NCBI GenBank assembly: GCA_026545225.1
Contig: CM048849.1
Span: forward strand, 43,858,336 to 43,922,335
DNA length: 64,000 nucleotides
DNA from: Cornus controversa
Taxonomy: Eukaryota > Streptophyta > Magnoliopsida > Cornales > Cornaceae
Direction of reading: 5' to 3'
Position 1 is the stretch's first letter, and each line of letters starts with the position of its first letter. The notes below the pieces were generated by a model, which did no database searches, had not been told where the DNA came from, and was given only the letters and a program-made list of their open reading frames with translations. This document shows, piece by piece, positions 59,886 through 64,000 of the stretch. The translations under genes were made by a program, and so were the position numbers.

Positions 59886-60356
59886 GTAAGATTCAATAGG
59901 TTGAGTTCGATCAATAAAAGGGGTCATGATTAATTTGCTTAACCACAGAAATTGAAGGAAGTAATAACAAAATGAGAACACAATGTTAATCCTACAGTGT
60001 ATATATCACATTAATAGAGCTTAATATTCATTCCAAAACAACAAGATAATCCACATATAGTCGATGATATATAGTAATAAGTCCATTCCAAAACATACTT
60101 TGTAGCACACTAATATTTAATAACCAAATCCAAAAGGATACAAAGGAAACCAGCCTTCATATCAGCAATTGAATAGCATATCCACTTGTGATAAGCCGGA
60201 AGGACAATCAAGCCAAAAAAAGAAGTTATGAGGACCCACAATTAGGTACCGATTAGTAAAAAATTTACTTTAACTTTTATGCAAAAAAAAAAAGAAGAGA
60301 AGTATAAATTAAATGAGAAATTTGATATCTACTAGCTTCCTTTAAACGCCTTTTTT

Positions 60357-60488
60357 AAATTTTGAAACTCTTTGATTTTATCAATCCAAACATTCTCTGA
60401 AATTTGATTTTCAAAAGTCAATCCAAATTTTGAAACTCTTCGATTTTACCAATCCAAACACTCTCTGAAATTTGATTTTCAAAAGTCA
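60357..60488. repeat. 66-bp tandem duplication
   Basis: Two adjacent copies of AAATTTTGAAACTCTT.GATTTTA.CAATCCAAACA... ending TTTTCAAAAGTCAATCC, with three or four differences. Confidence 0.85.
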
Positions 60489-60603
60489 ATCCAAACAAAA
60501 CGTTAGTCTTTCAACCACAACCATTAATGCGGTATTCTTTTCAACATTTGAGCAAAACGAGCTGAAAATTTCTCTTTCACTCGTCTTCACATCATCTACC
60601 ATT

Positions 60604-60804
60604 TCATAGCACTCGACCAAAAAAAACTTTCATGCCACTTAACATTTCCCAAACCTTACCAAGTGGACAATCAAGCAAACTCTTGAATGAGCAAATCAGC
60701 TTCTCCTTTTTCTCCTCCGGGAGCGAAGAAGCCTTGAGACACACGGGACTCAGAAAGTTGGACACTTTTTCCATTGCTGCGTCGACGAAGTTCTTGAATT
60801 TCAT
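60604..60804 (-). CDS. Possible small protein gene (66 aa), function unknown
   Basis: ATG in the context CTCAAATGAAA (60804) to TAG at 60604. A TATATAA motif on the same strand lies about 77-83 bases upstream of the ATG (60881-60887), a plausible core promoter with a ~50-base leader. The protein is basic and amphipathic, with MKFKNFVDAAMEKVSNFLSP, SSLPEEKKEKLICSFKSLL and KVWEMLSGMKVFF. It has two cysteines, no signal peptide and no known motif. Neighbouring sequence is AT-rich and noncoding. It could also be the relic of a larger gene. Confidence 0.35.
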   Translation of the reverse strand: MKFKNFVDAAMEKVSNFLSPVCLKASSLPEEKKEKLICSFKSLLDCPLGKVWEMLSGMKVFFGRVL

Positions 60805-61329
60805 TTGAGCTTGTTTGATTGTATCAGATCATTGGGAGTACAGACTGTAATCAGATTCTGTAATATGCATATATTTATGGTTATATAATATGTATGTATC
60901 TTTCATTGGGATTCTTTTAGACTTTAGTTTGGAATGCTTAATTGAAAATTGTTATATATATATATATGTATGTTACACGCATAGTATAGGTATTTTATTC
61001 GAGTAATTCTACAATATTTCGAAAATTTCTTAAAGGCTAAATTCCTCCTGCAATAAAACTTTATTTATCATTATTATAAAAAATTATAAAAGATGGTGTC
61101 TTATTAATAGTGGGATTCTCTCGATACACAAAATTTTCGTAATATATAATAATTTCTCCTATCATTGGAATTATTTTAGACTTTACTTCTAAAACTGGTA
61201 CATGCTTAATTGAAAATTGATTAAATCCTTTGTACACCCTAAATAGTTAAATATATGAATGAAAAGTTTTGGAAACACGAAGGGTAAGCCAAAGAGTTAT
61301 TTTATTAACTGGAATTATTTTTTGGAATG

Positions 61330-61905
61330 TAACCGGTCGGGCCATTTTAACGGGTCAAATTGTAAACAGATTGAGTCATTTTAAACAGGTCAATAAATGG
61401 GTTGGGTTCAAAATTTTATAGACTGCCCTATCTATGCCAACTTGATTTTTTAGTTTCAAATTTCATCTCTGAATTAATGCTTCTACATTGTTGTGACAAA
61501 GTTTTAAAAGCATATAGAGTGGAAAATTTTGATATGATCATTTATGAAAACGGGTAGAGTCAGATCTTATACGCGTCAAACCCAAATTCGGGTCAAAAAC
61601 ATTTTTGATGTCTTAAAAGTCCACAAAAACAAAATAAATTAGAAAAAAAAGGCTCTTTAAAAAGTTTAAGAGTATTTAGAGAGACCAAATAAAATTTGTT
61701 GACCCGATCATTTATGAAAATGGGTCAAATTCTTATAAATGGGTTGGGTCTTATAAACGGGTCATTGGGTCATGGTGGATTGACCCAACCCATTTAACCT
61801 GACCCATATTTGACTACTACAAGCGGATTGGAAATGGGTCACAACTCATACTCGACCCACCCACATTTGACTCAGTCCAAACCCGCCCACTTTGCCAGGC
61901 CTAGT
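61330..61905. mobile_element. GGGTC-rich hAT-like element remnant
   Basis: Repeated GGGTCA, ACGGGTCA and GACCC motifs, ending CCGCCCACTTTGCCAGGCCTA. That is the terminal sequence of a common plant hAT-like family (reverse complement TAGGCCTGGCAAAGTGGGCG). The matching left terminus is missing, so it is truncated. Confidence 0.5.
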
Positions 61906-61926
61906 TATAATATAAATAGAGTAATC

Positions 61927-62067
61927 GGTGAGCAAAAATTTTTTTCACACCAAGCATAGTAATTGTTGGATATGATCTAATTAAGTGTAAAAAAAGAAAA
62001 TTTCAAAAATCATTGCAATCATATCCAATGGTTACCATACATGGTGTGGAATAAATTTTTGCTCACC
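61927..62067. mobile_element. 141-bp hairpin MITE
   Basis: GGTGAGCAAAAATTTTTTTC at the left pairs with GAATAAATTTTTGCTCACC at the right. Pairing continues through CACACCA..CATAG.TAA..GTTGGATATGAT over ~50 bases per arm around a ~40-base loop. No clear target duplication. Confidence 0.7.
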
Positions 62068-62225
62068 AGTGAGCAAGAGATCATTTCTGAATATAAATAT
62101 ATATTTTTCATTTATATATATATATAATTTTTTATAGGAAAAATTACCACAAAATCTTACTTTTCTAATTGAAAGACAAATTAGTTTTAAAATTTTCTTT
62201 AGGACCAATAAGTCCTACTTTTGAG

Positions 62226-62650
62226 ATTTTTTCCATTTAAGTCCTAAATCACTAAAGCTTTCATTTATAACCTTACTAAATTACATATACTCTTACTAAA
62301 TTAGATATAAAATTTAGACTCAAACTTTCATATATTTCTTTATAAAATTAGCACAAAATTTGAATAAAAAGAGAAAATTATATTTTATTAATTTTATTTA
62401 TAGAATAATTAATTATCTTGTACTGAAATCATGTATTCTACATTGTTTTTGTATTGAATTTAAATTAAATTAATTATTATTTAAACTCATAATGCAATAT
62501 TATTAAGTAATTAAAACTTAATAGAATAATATAAAAAATAAATTATATATCAATTCTTGAATAAATTTGTAATTACAAAACTTTACTTCAATTGAGCAAA
62601 GGTATAAAAGGAGGATGCAATGATTTAGGACTTAAATTGAAAAAAAAAAA
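62226..62650. mobile_element. AT-rich TIR element candidate
   Basis: TTTTTTCCATTTAAGTCCTAAATCA at the left is matched inverted by TGATTTAGGACTTAAATTGA plus an A-run at the right; I count ~22 paired bases. No target duplication was resolved. Confidence 0.4.
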
Positions 62651-62814
62651 AAATCTCGGATCATCATCATTCCCATAAGAACGAGGTTGGCAACATGAAT
62701 TCTCTTTTTTTATTCTCATTCTTAACCTATTTTAGATCGTGGCCGATCTAATTTCTCTAATTTCAAGAAAGCTCAAATTATTGATTCCAAGGTTTGTTTA
62801 TCATTTTCTCATTC

Positions 62815-63131
62815 GGAGCCTTGCAACATCCTGACAATTGGTCTAAATTGAATGTTGATGCTACTTTCAAGTTTCCTTCACTTCAATGTGGTAGTGGTTT
62901 CATTTTGAGGGACTACACTGGAAATGCCATTAAAGTAGCCACTGGGTTTTGGAATAATGTAACCAAAGCCAGAGTTGCAGAGGTTCTTGTTCTTAAAGAA
63001 GGGCTGAAGCTTCTCCAAATTTGGGGTGATTTAAAGATGGTGGTGGAAGGTGAAAATCAGACTAACATGACTGACCCTGTTTTTCATGCATGGCCTTTGT
63101 GGCTTGTTGAGCAGTTAACTCTGATTGTATA
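62815..63131 (+). pseudogene. RNase H-like (RVT_3) domain fragment
   Basis: The translation has WSKLNVDATFKF, GSGFILRDYTGN and ARVAEVLVLKEGLKLLQIWG. These match the plant RNase H-like domain found at the end of non-LTR elements and in derived genes (W.KLNVDG.., G.G.V.RD..G, AE..AL..GL). The first acidic residue (NVD) and the AE glutamate are kept. The frame ends early, before the last catalytic Asp block; no upstream RT is adjacent. Confidence 0.65.
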
Positions 63132-63132
63132 G

Positions 63133-63806
63133 TTTCTCATTTGGTAAAATCTTAACTTGTGCAAAAAAAAAAAAGGGGGGGTTTAAAGCACTTTTATGAT
63201 ATTATTACAAAGAACCCATATTTGGATAGCACAATCACTTCGGAAGATTGTTATCCTTATGCTAAACATTAATGCATTTTCTCTCTGGGTGTTTTTGCTA
63301 CAGTAGAAAATGAGAAAGACCTTCATTAAGAATTTGGAGTCCGAATTGAAGGTAGGAGGTATTTTGGACAATCAAAATAATATTGCATACGAGACATTTG
63401 GAGCTATTTGGTAGCATGTTGTTTTCATTGTTTTTAATTTCTGTTTCATTTTTTATTTATTTGAAATTTAATGATTTCTTAGTGTCTTCTCTAAACTTCC
63501 TTCTAAGTGGGGAAGAGGGAGGTACTTTCTTGAGTTGGAAGATTAAAACAATAATTCTAAAAAGGATATTGTTTGCCTCATGTCATATAAGTAGGAGCCT
63601 CATGCTTAACGTGAACCAATACAAGAGAGATCCCTTTAATTTATTTTTTTAAAATTAGGACAGTACTTACCTATTCACTAGTGATTAGGTAATATCTATT
63701 GACTACTGATGTGATCCAATGTTACACTAACACATACCTTTAATTATTATTTAAAAAAAGTTATAAAAAAAAAAGGAATGGAAGTTGGATCGGCCCATTT
63801 ACTATG

Positions 63807-63842
<36 letters not shown>

Positions 63843-64000
63843 GAATAATGATATGAAAAACAAAGGTTTCCCCAACCTAACATGTCAAAAAATTATGTAA
63901 ATCATCGTAAAAAGTAGTACTTTCTTTCTCTACCAAATAATATTTTATGAGCAATATCTCTTCATTCTTTCTATATTTGTTAATACTTTCTTTCTCTACC
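63133..64000. other. Intergenic, microsatellite-bearing, no supported gene
   Basis: (TA)n at about 63809-63839 and AT-rich sequence. Short frames at 63183-63371 and 63383-63652 have no recognisable domain. Confidence 0.45.

Noticed and set aside
63183-63652. Short frames after the RNase H fragment
   Set aside because: No domain; AT-rich chance frames.

Overview
This window is nuclear DNA of a flowering plant, probably a eudicot. The evidence is AT-rich intergenic sequence, plant-type LTR elements primed by initiator Met-tRNA, RTE and L1 LINE debris, many small inverted-repeat transposons, intron-split genes, and two members of the plant-only FAR1-related factor family. The species cannot be fixed from the sequence. 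Nothing prokaryotic, organellar or CRISPR-like is present. Genes are sparse: two well-supported intron-containing genes, one intact retrotransposon polyprotein, one possible short gene, and many pseudogene fragments.

Layout. 0-5 kb holds a degenerate copia element (minus strand) and RTE and L1 LINE remnants. At 6.1-7.1 kb lies a broken CC-NBS-LRR resistance gene fragment, folded back on itself as a ~310-bp-arm hairpin that covers the P-loop. At 7.1-8.3 kb there are segments duplicated elsewhere in the window (17.5-18.0 kb and 59.4-59.9 kb). From 8.5 to 11.8 kb runs a succession of minisatellites. From 11.6 to 16.4 kb lies a large inverted duplication centred near 13.57 kb; its right arm carries a 935-bp hAT-like insertion and its left arm keeps the empty site.

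From 20.8 to 33.6 kb there is a three-level nest. A Mutator-like TIR element (9-bp TSD AAAATATTA) contains a hAT-like TIR element (8-bp TSD GTTACAGA), which contains a complete 10,863-bp Ty3/gypsy chromovirus (5-bp TSD ACATC). The gypsy element has two 2,975-bp LTRs that differ at one site that I noticed and a single uninterrupted 1,535-residue gag-pol frame, so it is very young.

From 35.8 to 55.6 kb two paralogous genes lie head-to-tail on the minus strand. Each encodes a ~210-residue FAR1-domain protein with a C-terminal coiled coil (FRS-RELATED FACTOR type). In both, intron 1 appears to split the start codon as A|TG and the last coding exon is 204 bases. Their introns and flanks hold LINE tails, a Tourist-like element, a foldback element just upstream of the first gene and a 146-bp hairpin MITE just downstream of the second.

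From 55.6 to 64 kb the sequence is AT-rich intergenic DNA with further TIR elements, a small candidate ORF at 60.6-60.8 kb behind a TATA motif, and an RNase H fragment. Apart from the two FAR1-type genes there is no sign of a shared pathway; the window is mainly a record of successive transposition and duplication.
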